A stretch of DNA of 26,862 bases from Acidobacteriaceae bacterium (GCA_003140785.1 PLKY01000325.1:1-26862); one strand, 5' to 3'. Positions 7,963 through 15,743 are shown, counted from the first letter of the stretch. Numbers and translations: made by a program. The notes: generated by a model from the letters alone, not told the origin.

Positions 7963-8122
7963 CTACAGCGGTTTTCGATTCTACCCTTTACAGAAACCGG
8001 GAAGCGGAGTGGCTTTTTCCTCAGACCGGGGTCCCCACGGACGGGTCCTAGTCCGTGGGGTGGAAGAAAAAACCACCTTTCACGATGCCAGCGATGTCAA
8101 CAAGTAAATCGACAATGCTCTA
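7963..8122 (+). repeat. Structured intergenic repeat, copy A
   Basis: A 160-base element bounded by CTACAGCGGTTTTCGATTC and an imperfect inverted partner ending GCTCTAA. It is collinear with copy B at 17155-17273, sharing blocks such as GCGGAGTGGCTT, CACGATGCC and CAACAAGT. Inside, GGCTTTTTCCTC can pair with GAAGAAAAAACC. The tip carries an extra insert of about 40 bases with a perfect 10-base stem (8033-8042 with 8051-8060). It begins 18 bases after the serine hydrolase stop codon. Confidence 0.75.
8033..8060 (+). terminator. 10-bp hairpin inside repeat copy A
   Basis: CCCCACGGAC (8033-8042) pairs perfectly with GTCCGTGGGG (8051-8060) around an 8-base loop. There is no following T run. It could end or stabilise the hydrolase transcript, or simply be the apical hairpin of the repeat. 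Copy B lacks it. Confidence 0.4.
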
Positions 8123-8343
8123 ATCTGTTCGGCCAAAAGCCCGGCCGGCACTGGAGCCGCCAACCCGGTCCACCGATGCCACCCGACCTGCATCCAATGG
8201 ATGTACCGATATTCCAAAAACTCCGAGTTGTCGGAGAAAACTGATTCGTGGGGATACGTAAAATGCCTTCCTTCCAATCGACGGCCCGCTCGAGTTTCTT
8301 TGCCGCAGATCGTTCCCCGTCCTCTTCGATAGAATCGGTTCCC

Positions 8344-9945
8344 ATGGGAACTGCTTCGTTTGGCGAGGATTGGGAGGGACGCACGGTCGACGGAAAATAT
8401 GCGCTTCTGGAATGGCTGGGCGGCTCCGCCGATCGCGGCGTCTTCCTCACCATACGGCAAGGAGCACAAAGAGCCGTCATCAAGGTGATTTTGGCCGATG
8501 GCGCGGATGCCGACGCGTACCTCGCTCAATGGGAAGCCGCAAGGACTCTGTCGCATCCCCACTTGATGCCGGTCTTGGAGACTGGCCGATTTGAAGTTGA
8601 GGGCGTCCCCCTGGTGTATGTCCTTACAGAGCACGCCGAGAAAGTTCTGTCCAATTTTCTTCCCGAGAGAGCACTCCACGCGCACGAGGCGAAAGACTTG
8701 ATCGAACCGGTCCTCGATGCGCTCTCATATCTGCATACCAATGGATTTGTTCACGGCCACGTAAAGCCATCGAACATTCTCGTATCCTCCGGCGAGTTGA
8801 AGCTTTCGGCAGACGATTTCCTTGTCGCTCCCGGAGTTCCCAGGCCAGTTCAAAAACCAGGCGCCTACGATGCGCCGGAAGTGGCCAACGGGATGCTGAC
8901 CGCCGCGGCAGACACGTGGTCGGTGGGAATGACACTGGTTGAAGCCTTGACGCAGAATCCGCCGGCGCCGGGCCGTTACCTCGAGGGCGATCCGGTTGTG
9001 CCGCGATCTCTTCCTCAGCCTTTTTACGAAATTGTCCGGGAATGTCTTCGATCGAATCCCGCGCAGCGGTACACCATCGAAGTGATTAAGGCTCGGCTTG
9101 ATTCCAGCCCGCCCCCGTCGGTCGCCGCAAAACAGCCCGTGTCCGCACCCGCGCCAATCCCCCCAAACCCAATCAGCAAATTTGAGCCCGTCGAGCCGGC
9201 CCCACTGCCGACTTTGTTCGCTGACTACGAAGAAGAAAGCTCCACAAGATTTCCAGTTCGGCCCATTGTGATTGGCGTTCTCATCTTGCTCGCGGTCGTT
9301 GCGGTCGTGCTTGTGGCAACCAATAGGCTGAAGGTTTCGTGGCCATTCCAAACCCAAACCTCACAAGCCACGAGCCAACCGCCAACCCAACCGCAGCCAG
9401 CTGCGGCTGCGCCGAGCAGCGACACGCAAAGCGCTTCCCCAACCAACCAGGCCGCGCCCCAAACCGGATCTACTGCCGCTACTTCCGGTGAAACCCAAAG
9501 CGCGCCCGCAGCCAGCCCGGACGCCTCGCCATCCCAACCGCCGGCGCCTGCGTCCAGCAAAGCCCAAACCCCATCGACGGCCAGCCCCGCCGAACAAGAG
9601 ACCCAACCCCCCGCTTCTCACGCATTGAGTGGTGCGACTACGAAGGGCGCGGTTGCACAGCGAGTTTTGCCCAACGTCTCCTCAGGTGCGCGTGAAAGCA
9701 TGCACGGGCCAGTGACCGTTGAAGTCCGTGTCTTCGTCGATCGCAGCGGCACGGTTTCAAATGCCGCCTACGTCACGCAGGGCCCGGGTAATTACTTCGC
9801 TCGCATCTCCGTGCGCGCCGCGGAGTCGTGGAAGTTCACGCCGCCCCAGCCCCACGGCCATCCCGAACCCAGCGTTTGGACGCTGCACTTCTATTTCTCC
9901 CACGGACAAACCGAGGTCAGCGCAACTGAAGATAGCCATGAGTGA
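8344..9945 (+). CDS. Membrane pseudokinase fused to a TonB-C-like domain
   Basis: A 533-residue protein from ATG 8344 (an in-frame start at 8248 adds an unconserved-looking tail). Residues about 15-250 have a serine/threonine kinase fold: Lys47 in VIKVI, the catalytic-loop region VHGHVKPSNILV, the metal-loop region ADDFL (Asp158), the APE motif in YDAPEV and DTWSVGM of helix F. The glycine loop is degenerate (LGGSADRG), the catalytic HRD Asp is His140, and DFG reads DFL, so phosphotransfer is unlikely. Next come one membrane helix (about 307-326), a Pro/Gln/Ser/Ala-rich linker (about 330-455) and a C-terminal TonB_C-like domain (PVTVEVRVFVDRSGTV, AAESWKFTPPQ). Orientation: kinase-like part in the cytoplasm, TonB_C part in the periplasm. 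The role may be signal transfer or envelope scaffolding; this is inference. Confidence 0.8.
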   Translation: MGTASFGEDWEGRTVDGKYALLEWLGGSADRGVFLTIRQGAQRAVIKVILADGADADAYLAQWEAARTLSHPHLMPVLETGRFEVEGVPLVYVLTEHAEKVLSNFLPERALHAHEAKDLIEPVLDALSYLHTNGFVHGHVKPSNILVSSGELKLSADDFLVAPGVPRPVQKPGAYDAPEVANGMLTAAADTWSVGMTLVEALTQNPPAPGRYLEGDPVVPRSLPQPFYEIVRECLRSNPAQRYTIEVIKARLDSSPPPSVAAKQPVSAPAPIPPNPISKFEPVEPAPLPTLFADYEEESSTRFPVRPIVIGVLILLAVVAVVLVATNRLKVSWPFQTQTSQATSQPPTQPQPAAAAPSSDTQSASPTNQAAPQTGSTAATSGETQSAPAASPDASPSQPPAPASSKAQTPSTASPAEQETQPPASHALSGATTKGAVAQRVLPNVSSGARESMHGPVTVEVRVFVDRSGTVSNAAYVTQGPGNYFARISVRAAESWKFTPPQPHGHPEPSVWTLHFYFSHGQTEVSATEDSHE

Positions 9946-10012
9946 ATACGTCATGGCGGGGCGAGGAACAAGTACCGCTCGTTAACCATCGCGGCGTCGC
10001 CGCAATCGCTAA

Positions 10013-10034
10013 ATAGAACGAACGTTCGTTCTAT
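10013..10034. promoter_or_regulatory. Perfect 22-bp palindrome, TetR-type operator candidate
   Basis: The half-site ATAGAACGAAC (10013-10023) is followed directly by its exact reverse complement (10024-10034). AACGAACGTTCGTT-like palindromes are typical TetR/AcrR-family operators. It lies 4 bases beyond the stop codon of the ABC permease and 67 bases beyond the pseudokinase stop, between two convergent genes, where no start codon would need an operator. There is no loop and no T run, so it is a poor terminator. No tetR gene is present in the window. Confidence 0.55.
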
Positions 10035-10038
10035 GTCC

Positions 10039-11069
10039 TTATCGCCACCGGAAGATCCGCAGCGAAATCAGAAAAGGCACCACCAGCCAAGCCGCCAAAA
10101 CGGTCATTGGCCCTCCCAGATGCGAAAGACCCATCCCTTGCAGCATATTCCCGCGCAGCGCATCGATCGCCGCCGTCAGCGGCAGCGACTGCACAACAGG
10201 CTGAATCAATTTCGGGAATCGCGTAGCAGAGAAAAATATGCCGGAAAGGATCCACATAGGAAGCATGGCAAGATTCATCAGTCCTGACACGGCTTCCGTC
10301 GTCTTCGCGCGCGACGCGATCAGCAAGCCCAGCGCCGAAAACGACAGCGACGTCAGCACGCACAGAATCCCCAGTTCCCAAAGCGGCCCGCGAAACGGCA
10401 CACCGAAAACCAGCTTTGCGAACCCGAGAAACGCGAGCACTTCAATCACCAGCACCACAAGCCGCGAAAGCAGGAAAGACGCCAGATACTGCCAACGCGG
10501 CATCGGCGAAGCCACAAACCGCTTCAGCAGTTTCTTTTGCCGCGCCTCAACGATTGAAAATCCAAGTCCCAGATCGCCGAACCCATGAGGTTCATTCCCA
10601 GCAGGCCCGGCACAACAAAGTCGATATAACGCGCACCCGTCTCGTGCACCAGATCGTTCGAGGACTGCCGCGCCTCCTTCTGTCCCGCAGCCTTTTGAAT
10701 CGCGCGATCCGCAAGCAGCCGCGCCAATCGCGCATCCGGATTCGTGTCGTCGTACTTGTACGCAACTCCGCCACCCCCTTGTATCGCGAGCAGAAGAATG
10801 CGCCCCGTCGCCAATTCATGTGTGCCTTCCGCTTGGTCCATCGTGGCTGCAGTCAGACCCTTGTCGCTATTGAGCGCCTCCATCAATTGCGCGCTTGTCG
10901 CGCCCGCTTGCAGCACATCGGCAGGCCGGTTGCGAAACGCAATGCCCAGTCCCACCGCCAGCAAAATAGGAAAAATGAAAATCCAAAACAGCGCCTCCGG
11001 TTCGCGCAAAAACAGCCGAAACCGCATGCTCGTCAACTGGTAGAGTGAGCTCTCCCTCAGGCTACTCAT
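10039..11069 (-). pseudogene. ABC-2 type transporter permease, interrupted by a -1 frameshift
   Basis: Two adjoining frames make one ABC-2 permease of about 343 residues. The upstream part (11069 to about 10562) gives MSSLRESSLYQLTSMRFRLF, one membrane helix, a periplasmic domain of about 120 residues and VVPGLLGMNLMGSAIWDL. The downstream part (to 10039) gives VASPMPRWQYL, several helices, the SGLMNLAMLPMWILSG signature and the C-terminal PLTAAIDALRG. The frames join if one G is restored near plus position 10561-10564, turning LDFQSLRRGKRNC-stop into LGFSIVEARQKKLLKRFVAS, which matches the family. The ATG overlaps the end of the ATPase gene by 8 bases, so the pair forms one operon. Either a real inactivating mutation or a sequence error; I lean to error because both halves look well preserved. 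Confidence 0.85.
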
Positions 11070-12045
11070 CGCGCAGATTCCTTCCCGTCAATCCAACAAA
11101 AACATCTTCCAGCGTCGCGGAGTGCGTGCGGAATTCGCTTGGCCTCAGCCCCATCTCCGCAAGCGTCGAAAAAATGCGCGGCACCGTCGTGTGCAGTTCC
11201 ACCACGGAAAGCTGATGCAGCCCCGCATCCACACGATGAGCCCGAACGCCCGGAATCGCCGTCAACAAGCGCACATCCACCATCTCTTTGCCCGCATCCG
11301 TCCCGATCGCAAACTCCGCCACATGATCTCCGCCCACTGAAGCGATCAGTTGCTGCGGCGTTCCAAGGGCAATGATCCGTCCGTGATCCATAATGGCGAC
11401 GCGGTCACATAACCTCTCTGCTTCATCCATGTAATGCGTGGTTAAAATGATCGTTCTACCCGCGCTCCTCAGCTGGTCGACCAAGTCCCACAAATGCCGC
11501 CTCGCCTGTGGATCGAGTCCCGTCGTCGGCTCGTCAAGAAAAAGCAAATCGGGATCGCCCACCAGCGCACAGGCCATTGCAAGCCGCTGCTTCTGTCCGC
11601 CGGACAGCGTCCCAATCCGGGCACGGCGTTTCTCCTCGAGTTGCGCCATCCGGATCGTCTCTTCGACGGCCGTCCCGCGCCTGAAAAAGCTGCGAAACAA
11701 ACGCAGAATCTCTTCGACAGTCAACTTCTCCGGAAACTGCGTCTCCTGCAACTGCACGCCGATGCGCTGGCGCAATTCCGCAGCCGAACTCTTCCAGTCC
11801 AGTCCCAGTAGGCTCACGTCCCCAGCGTCGGGAACCGTGAGCCCTTCGCAAATCTCAATGGTGGTCGTCTTGCCCGCGCCGTTCGGACCCAGCAGCCCGA
11901 AACACTCCCCGCGCTCGACCTCAAGGTCGATGCCATCCACGGCAACCACATCAGCAAAAGCCTTCTTGAGCCCACTCAGCGAGAGCGCAGGACCATCCGA
12001 TGCATCAGTCGACAGTGAACGCGATTCCAGGCTCGGACTGCTCAA
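11062..12045 (-). CDS. ABC transporter ATP-binding protein
   Basis: A 327-residue ABC-2 type ATPase that powers the adjoining permease. Walker A is GPNGAGKT (53-60), the signature LSGGQ (147-151), Walker B LLFLDEP (167-173), and the switch histidine is in TTHYMDEAERLCDR. Beyond the ATPase core, a C-terminal domain of about 90 residues ends SATLEDVFVGLTGRNLRDE, as in drug/lipid exporters of the CcmA/NatA type. The start is TTG at 12045, supported by a strong GAGGAG about 6 bases upstream. The coding end overlaps the permease ATG by 8 bases. The substrate cannot be read from the sequence; drug, lipid or polysaccharide export are all possible. Confidence 0.95.
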   Translation of the reverse strand: MSSPSLESRSLSTDASDGPALSLSGLKKAFADVVAVDGIDLEVERGECFGLLGPNGAGKTTTIEICEGLTVPDAGDVSLLGLDWKSSAAELRQRIGVQLQETQFPEKLTVEEILRLFRSFFRRGTAVEETIRMAQLEEKRRARIGTLSGGQKQRLAMACALVGDPDLLFLDEPTTGLDPQARRHLWDLVDQLRSAGRTIILTTHYMDEAERLCDRVAIMDHGRIIALGTPQQLIASVGGDHVAEFAIGTDAGKEMVDVRLLTAIPGVRAHRVDAGLHQLSVVELHTTVPRIFSTLAEMGLRPSEFRTHSATLEDVFVGLTGRNLRDE

Positions 12046-12164
12046 ACGATCTCTCCTCGCATCAGCCTAACGCACCAACTACGCTGCGATACCCGAAGAC
12101 TGGGTTTCCAGCGAAACTTTTGGGATTGTTCACCCCGGCAATCGCGAACCCTCCAATCGCGCAC

Positions 12165-13895
12165 TCACTCCGTTGCCGCAATCGCCTCGCAAATCCGTTC
12201 CACCGCGGCAGCCTCCACATTGCTGCCCGGCCGATGTCCATTCACCATCACGGAAAACACCAGCGACCTTCCGCTCGCCGCCGTCAGATACCCAGACAGC
12301 GCCACCGTCTCGTTTAGCGTTCCCGTCTTAGCCCACAGCTTGCCTTTCAGCGGCGAATTCCTGAATCGATTCGTCAGCGTACCGTCCACTCCGGCCACCG
12401 GCAGCGAATTTTTGAACTCCGCGCCCCACGGCTGTCGCGCCGCATACGTTAGCAGTTGAGTGTTCGCCCGCGGAGCAATGCGGTCGTCCATGCTCATCCC
12501 CGACCCATCGTAGAAAAAGAAATCCTGATCGCTCACCCCCGCGTCCACCAGAAACTGCCGCACCACGCGCGCCCCCTGCGCCAGGCTGCCATCCTTCCCG
12601 AATTCCTTCCCCAACAACCGCAGCAGCAGCTCGGCATGCAGATTCTGGCTCACCTTGTTTGTCACCGTGATGTCCTCGGCAACCGGCACGGAGATATGCG
12701 TAGCCAGCACGCGTCGCCCCGTAATCGGAGCCTCCACTGTGGCTATCGTGCTGCGCACAAGCCGAAGCGTTTCGGACCGCTCGCCCACAAAGTCCCCCGC
12801 GCCATTTGAATCCCGATGCGCCGCAACCGCCGCGCCCGTCACCGAAATTCCGCGCATCAGCAGTGCTTGTTTAAATGCCGCCGCCGTAAACTCCGCAGGC
12901 TCCTCCACGGCCAACTCTGCCTCGAACCCCGCCGGCGGCGCCGTTCCCCACGCGCGCACCAGCATGCTCCCAGGCATCCGCTGCAATCCCGGCCGCGGCG
13001 TCTCTCCCGCAACGGCCATCGTCATGCTATCGTCCAGCGTGTAGTACTCCAGGCTCGGGTCCCAGTCCGCAGCAACGCCATTCGGCGCGGAGGCATCGGC
13101 CGTCACCCGCAGCTCCGTCATGTTCTCGTTAAAGCTGAGAGCCGAAATAGGCGCGGCATACGCCCATTGCAAATCGTCCCATCCCCAAGCCGTCCCATAA
13201 GTCTCATTCAAAAAGAAGCTATCGTCGCCCACCACGTTGCCTTCAATCGTGCGAACCCCCGACTGCTCCACCTGCTCCGCCAGCAGCGACAGCACCGTCA
13301 TTGCATTCGGCTTCGTTGGCGCTTCGGGCACAGCAGCGGGCGGAGCCTGACCCGGTGAAGGCGGCGACTTGACTGCGGTCGCAGCCTCTCCTGCCAGGTT
13401 TTTTTGCGCTGGATTCGGTGCTGGCGCAGACGGCTCATACGGATACTTCCGCGCGCTCAGCGTCGGATCGCCCACGCCCATCAGCATCAGGTCGCCATGC
13501 AGTACGCCCGCCGCGTCCACATCGCCCGTCGCCACCACATTCGTCGTCCACGTAAGCGCATCCACCGGCAACAATGCGAAAGCAGCTGCGGTCGTCGTGA
13601 GCTTTGCGTTGGACGCCGGCGTAAACAGCCGCCCTTCATTCAGCCCATACAGCGGCACCCCATCCAGCGTCGTCACGCTGATGCCAAACTCCGCATGGCT
13701 CAGCGCTGGCTCAGAAAGCATCGCCTGAATCCGCTCCGCAATCGCTCCCCTCGCAGGCGCTGCATGTGCAGCCGAATGCGCCGTCGACGGCGCCGACCGA
13801 TGCGTCTGTACCGCAATCGCGCTCGTCCCCAGGAAGCACAATGCACCAACCGCCAAAAATCCCTGAATCCTTGCCATGGCCGGAGTGTAAGTCAT
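12165..13895 (-). CDS. dacB: D-alanyl-D-alanine carboxypeptidase/endopeptidase (PBP4 type)
   Basis: A peptidase S13 protein that trims or cleaves peptidoglycan cross-bridges in the periplasm. From ATG 13895 it has 576 residues: signal peptide (MTYTPAMARIQGFLAVGALC, cleavage near SAIAVQ), then SxxK at Ser95-Asn-Ala-Lys98 (FTPASNAKLTTT), SxN at Ser416-Gln-Asn418 (VSQNLHAELLLR) and KTG at 523-525 (WAKTGTLNETVALSG). All catalytic motifs are intact. An Ala/Pro/Lys-rich insert near SPPSPGQAPPAAVPEAPTK is not part of the conserved core. The frame continues upstream to 14054, but that would run into divergent higB. A GGGAGGA precedes an in-frame TTG and an out-of-frame ATG (see findings), so the start is not fully settled; ATG 13877 is another option. 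Confidence 0.93.
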   Translation of the reverse strand: MTYTPAMARIQGFLAVGALCFLGTSAIAVQTHRSAPSTAHSAAHAAPARGAIAERIQAMLSEPALSHAEFGISVTTLDGVPLYGLNEGRLFTPASNAKLTTTAAAFALLPVDALTWTTNVVATGDVDAAGVLHGDLMLMGVGDPTLSARKYPYEPSAPAPNPAQKNLAGEAATAVKSPPSPGQAPPAAVPEAPTKPNAMTVLSLLAEQVEQSGVRTIEGNVVGDDSFFLNETYGTAWGWDDLQWAYAAPISALSFNENMTELRVTADASAPNGVAADWDPSLEYYTLDDSMTMAVAGETPRPGLQRMPGSMLVRAWGTAPPAGFEAELAVEEPAEFTAAAFKQALLMRGISVTGAAVAAHRDSNGAGDFVGERSETLRLVRSTIATVEAPITGRRVLATHISVPVAEDITVTNKVSQNLHAELLLRLLGKEFGKDGSLAQGARVVRQFLVDAGVSDQDFFFYDGSGMSMDDRIAPRANTQLLTYAARQPWGAEFKNSLPVAGVDGTLTNRFRNSPLKGKLWAKTGTLNETVALSGYLTAASGRSLVFSVMVNGHRPGSNVEAAAVERICEAIAATE

Positions 13896-13977
13896 CCTCT
13901 TGGTTGCATTCAAAATTCCTCCCGTTCGCATTCGTACGGTCCTTGCTCCCAAGACGGGAGCAATGTATCCTCGATAG

Positions 13978-14330
13978 GTGCGGATCATCGCTCGGAGTTC
14001 GCTGAACGGCTTCATCCGTAACCGGATAGAGCGCCGCCAACAGCGTCTCGTCAAAGATCATCTTGACGCCTGTATGCGTTGGTATCGCGCGCCGAATGGA
14101 AGAATACCGCAGAGCTAAAGGAGCAGTTCCATTCCGCGAGCATCGTTTCATCTCAACGGGTTGTCTTCAACATCAAGGGCAATGAATTCCGCCTCGTCGT
14201 TGCAGTAGATTACAGCCATCGCCTGGTTTTAATTCTCTGGCTCGGAACTCATAAGGAATATGACCGAATCGACGTGAAGCATGTGCATTTCGACAAGGAG
14301 CGCTATGCGGATTCATCCAATTCGAACTGA
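13978..14330 (+). pseudogene. higB: HigB-type mRNA interferase toxin, interrupted by a -1 frameshift
   Basis: Translation from GTG 13978 gives (M)RIIARSSLNGFIRNRIERR and VKDHLDAC, then continues in another frame as VSRAEWKNTAELKEQF, SASIV, RVVFNIKGNEFRLVVAVDY and GTHKEYDRIDV. Restoring one G between 14072 and 14073 gives HLDAWYALVSRAEWKN, the exact pattern of HigB toxins (RelE-like ribosome-dependent RNases), and a 117-residue protein. A TTG at 14079 would give an 83-residue fragment lacking the N-terminal strand and helices. The antitoxin gene overlaps its end by 26 bases, as is usual in higBA order. It diverges from dacB, 82 bases away. Real decay or sequence error cannot be separated here. 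Confidence 0.88.
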
Positions 14331-14757
14331 GACCGACTACGACGCGGCCGTGGCTCGCATCGCTCAACTCATCGGCGCGAAAACTGGGACCTCCGCCAGC
14401 GATGAATTGGAGGTCCTGATCACGCTCGTTGATGCGTATGAGGCTCAGCACTTCCCGATGGACATGCCTGACCCGATTGCCGTCATCAAGTTCCAGATGG
14501 AACAGAGCGGATTCACACGCAAAGACCTCGAGCCCATGATCGGAAGCCGCGCCCGCGTTTCTGAGGTTCTCACCGGCAAGCGCGCCTTGACCTTGCCCAT
14601 GATTCGTCGTCTGCATTCCGGCTTGGGCATTCCGATCGAATTGCTCGTTGGGGATGATCCCACAGCGCATCACGTCAGGGCTCGCGGAAAAAAGATGCCG
14701 CCGATTCGAGCTTCGAGTTCACATCGAGCAGTAGCGGCGCGGCTCCATGCCCGCTGA
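14305..14757 (+). CDS. higA: HigA-type antitoxin with HTH domain
   Basis: A 150-residue antitoxin of the HigA/YgjM type that neutralises HigB and represses its own operon. It begins MRIHPIRTETDYDAAVARIA, then has LEVLITLVDAYEAQHFP and DPIAVIKFQMEQSG, and a helix-turn-helix in FTRKDLEPMIGSRARVSEVL with the conserved LTGKRALTLPMIRRLHSGLGIP. The ATG at 14305 has a consensus AAGGAG 4 bases upstream; an in-frame ATG at 14281 has no such support. The last 35 residues, after LLVGDD, are basic and Ala/Arg-rich and go beyond the usual family end. They run over the start of folP by 11 bases. Confidence 0.92.
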   Translation: MRIHPIRTETDYDAAVARIAQLIGAKTGTSASDELEVLITLVDAYEAQHFPMDMPDPIAVIKFQMEQSGFTRKDLEPMIGSRARVSEVLTGKRALTLPMIRRLHSGLGIPIELLVGDDPTAHHVRARGKKMPPIRASSSHRAVAARLHAR

Positions 14758-15688
14758 GGCCAAGGGACAGATCCCGTTGCGGATCGTCTGCAACTGGCAG
14801 CTGCGCACACGCACGCTCGAGCTCGGCCGCCGCACCCTCATCATGGGCGTTGTCAACATCACGCCCGACTCCTTCAGCGACGGCGGTTCTTTCCTTGCCC
14901 CTGAGGCCGCCATCGCCCACGCCGTGCAATTGTTGGACGAAGGCGCCGACCTGCTCGACCTCGGCGCCGAGAGCACGCGTCCCGGTTCTCGCGCAGGCAG
15001 CGTCCTCGGCTCAGAATCCGCGCCAGCAGTTAGCGCGGAAGAAGAGCAAGCACGCCTGCTCCCTGTCCTGCCAGGCATCCTCGCAGCCCGGCCCAATGCG
15101 GTGCTATCCATCGACACCTACAAAGCAGCCACTGCACGCGCAGCCCTCGCCGCCGGCGCGGAAATCATCAACGACGTCTCCGGTTTCACCTGGGATCCCG
15201 CGTTACCAGCCGTCTGCGCCGAAGCCCGCTGCGGCGTCATCCTGATGCACACGCGCGGCCGCCCCGAAGAATGGCGTACCCAGCCTCAACTTCACGCCGA
15301 TGCCTTGCTCGCCATAGTTCGCGATGGCCTCGCTGCAAGCCTCGCGACCGCTGCGCACGCCGCAATCCCATCCGAAGCGATCCTCCTCGATCCGGGCTAC
15401 GGCTTCGGCAAACGATTCAATGAGAATTTCTCTCTCCTCGCGCGCCAGCAAGAATTACTCGCGCTCGGCCGGCCACTGCTCGCAGGGCTCAGCCGCAAAT
15501 CCTTCCTCGGTCACGCGCTCGCCCCGCTCTACGGCGATCAAAGCGCCCCTATCCACGCGCGCGAAACTGCCAGCATCGCCGCGCTCGTCGCCGCCATCCT
15601 GCATGGAGCTTCAATCGTGCGCGTCCACGACGTACGCCATACCGTAGAAGCAGCGCGCATCGCCGACGCGATCCTCGCCGCAGCTTAG
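14747..15688 (+). CDS. folP: Dihydropteroate synthase
   Basis: FolP condenses 4-aminobenzoate with dihydropterin pyrophosphate in folate synthesis and is the sulfonamide target. The 313-residue TIM-barrel protein shows the substrate loops in order: MGVVNITPDSFSDGG (33-47), LDLGAESTRPGS, a VLSIDTYKAA strand, EIINDVSGF, LMHTRGRPEEW, ILLDPGYGFGKRFNENFSLL, PLLAGLSRKSFLGH and the C-terminal IVRVHDVRHT. The first 20 residues are extra. The ATG lies inside the end of higA, so translation may be coupled to the toxin-antitoxin transcript; no clear Shine-Dalgarno sequence is seen. A hairpin follows the stop codon. Confidence 0.97.
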   Translation: MPAEAKGQIPLRIVCNWQLRTRTLELGRRTLIMGVVNITPDSFSDGGSFLAPEAAIAHAVQLLDEGADLLDLGAESTRPGSRAGSVLGSESAPAVSAEEEQARLLPVLPGILAARPNAVLSIDTYKAATARAALAAGAEIINDVSGFTWDPALPAVCAEARCGVILMHTRGRPEEWRTQPQLHADALLAIVRDGLAASLATAAHAAIPSEAILLDPGYGFGKRFNENFSLLARQQELLALGRPLLAGLSRKSFLGHALAPLYGDQSAPIHARETASIAALVAAILHGASIVRVHDVRHTVEAARIADAILAAA

Positions 15689-15700
15689 TATGCTGGGTGC

Positions 15701-15725
15701 CCCGTCCTAGCTTTGCTAGGGCGGG
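15701..15725. terminator. Hairpin between convergent folP and DUF1697 gene
   Basis: CCCGTCCTAGC (15701-15711) pairs with GCTAGGGCGGG (15715-15725) around a TTT loop: 11 pairs with one G-T wobble. It lies 12 bases after the folP stop and 18 bases before the end of the opposing gene, so it could serve both. No T run follows on either strand, so it may be an intergenic repeat rather than a classic terminator. Confidence 0.5.
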
Positions 15726-15743
15726 AAACTGCCGACTCAAACC

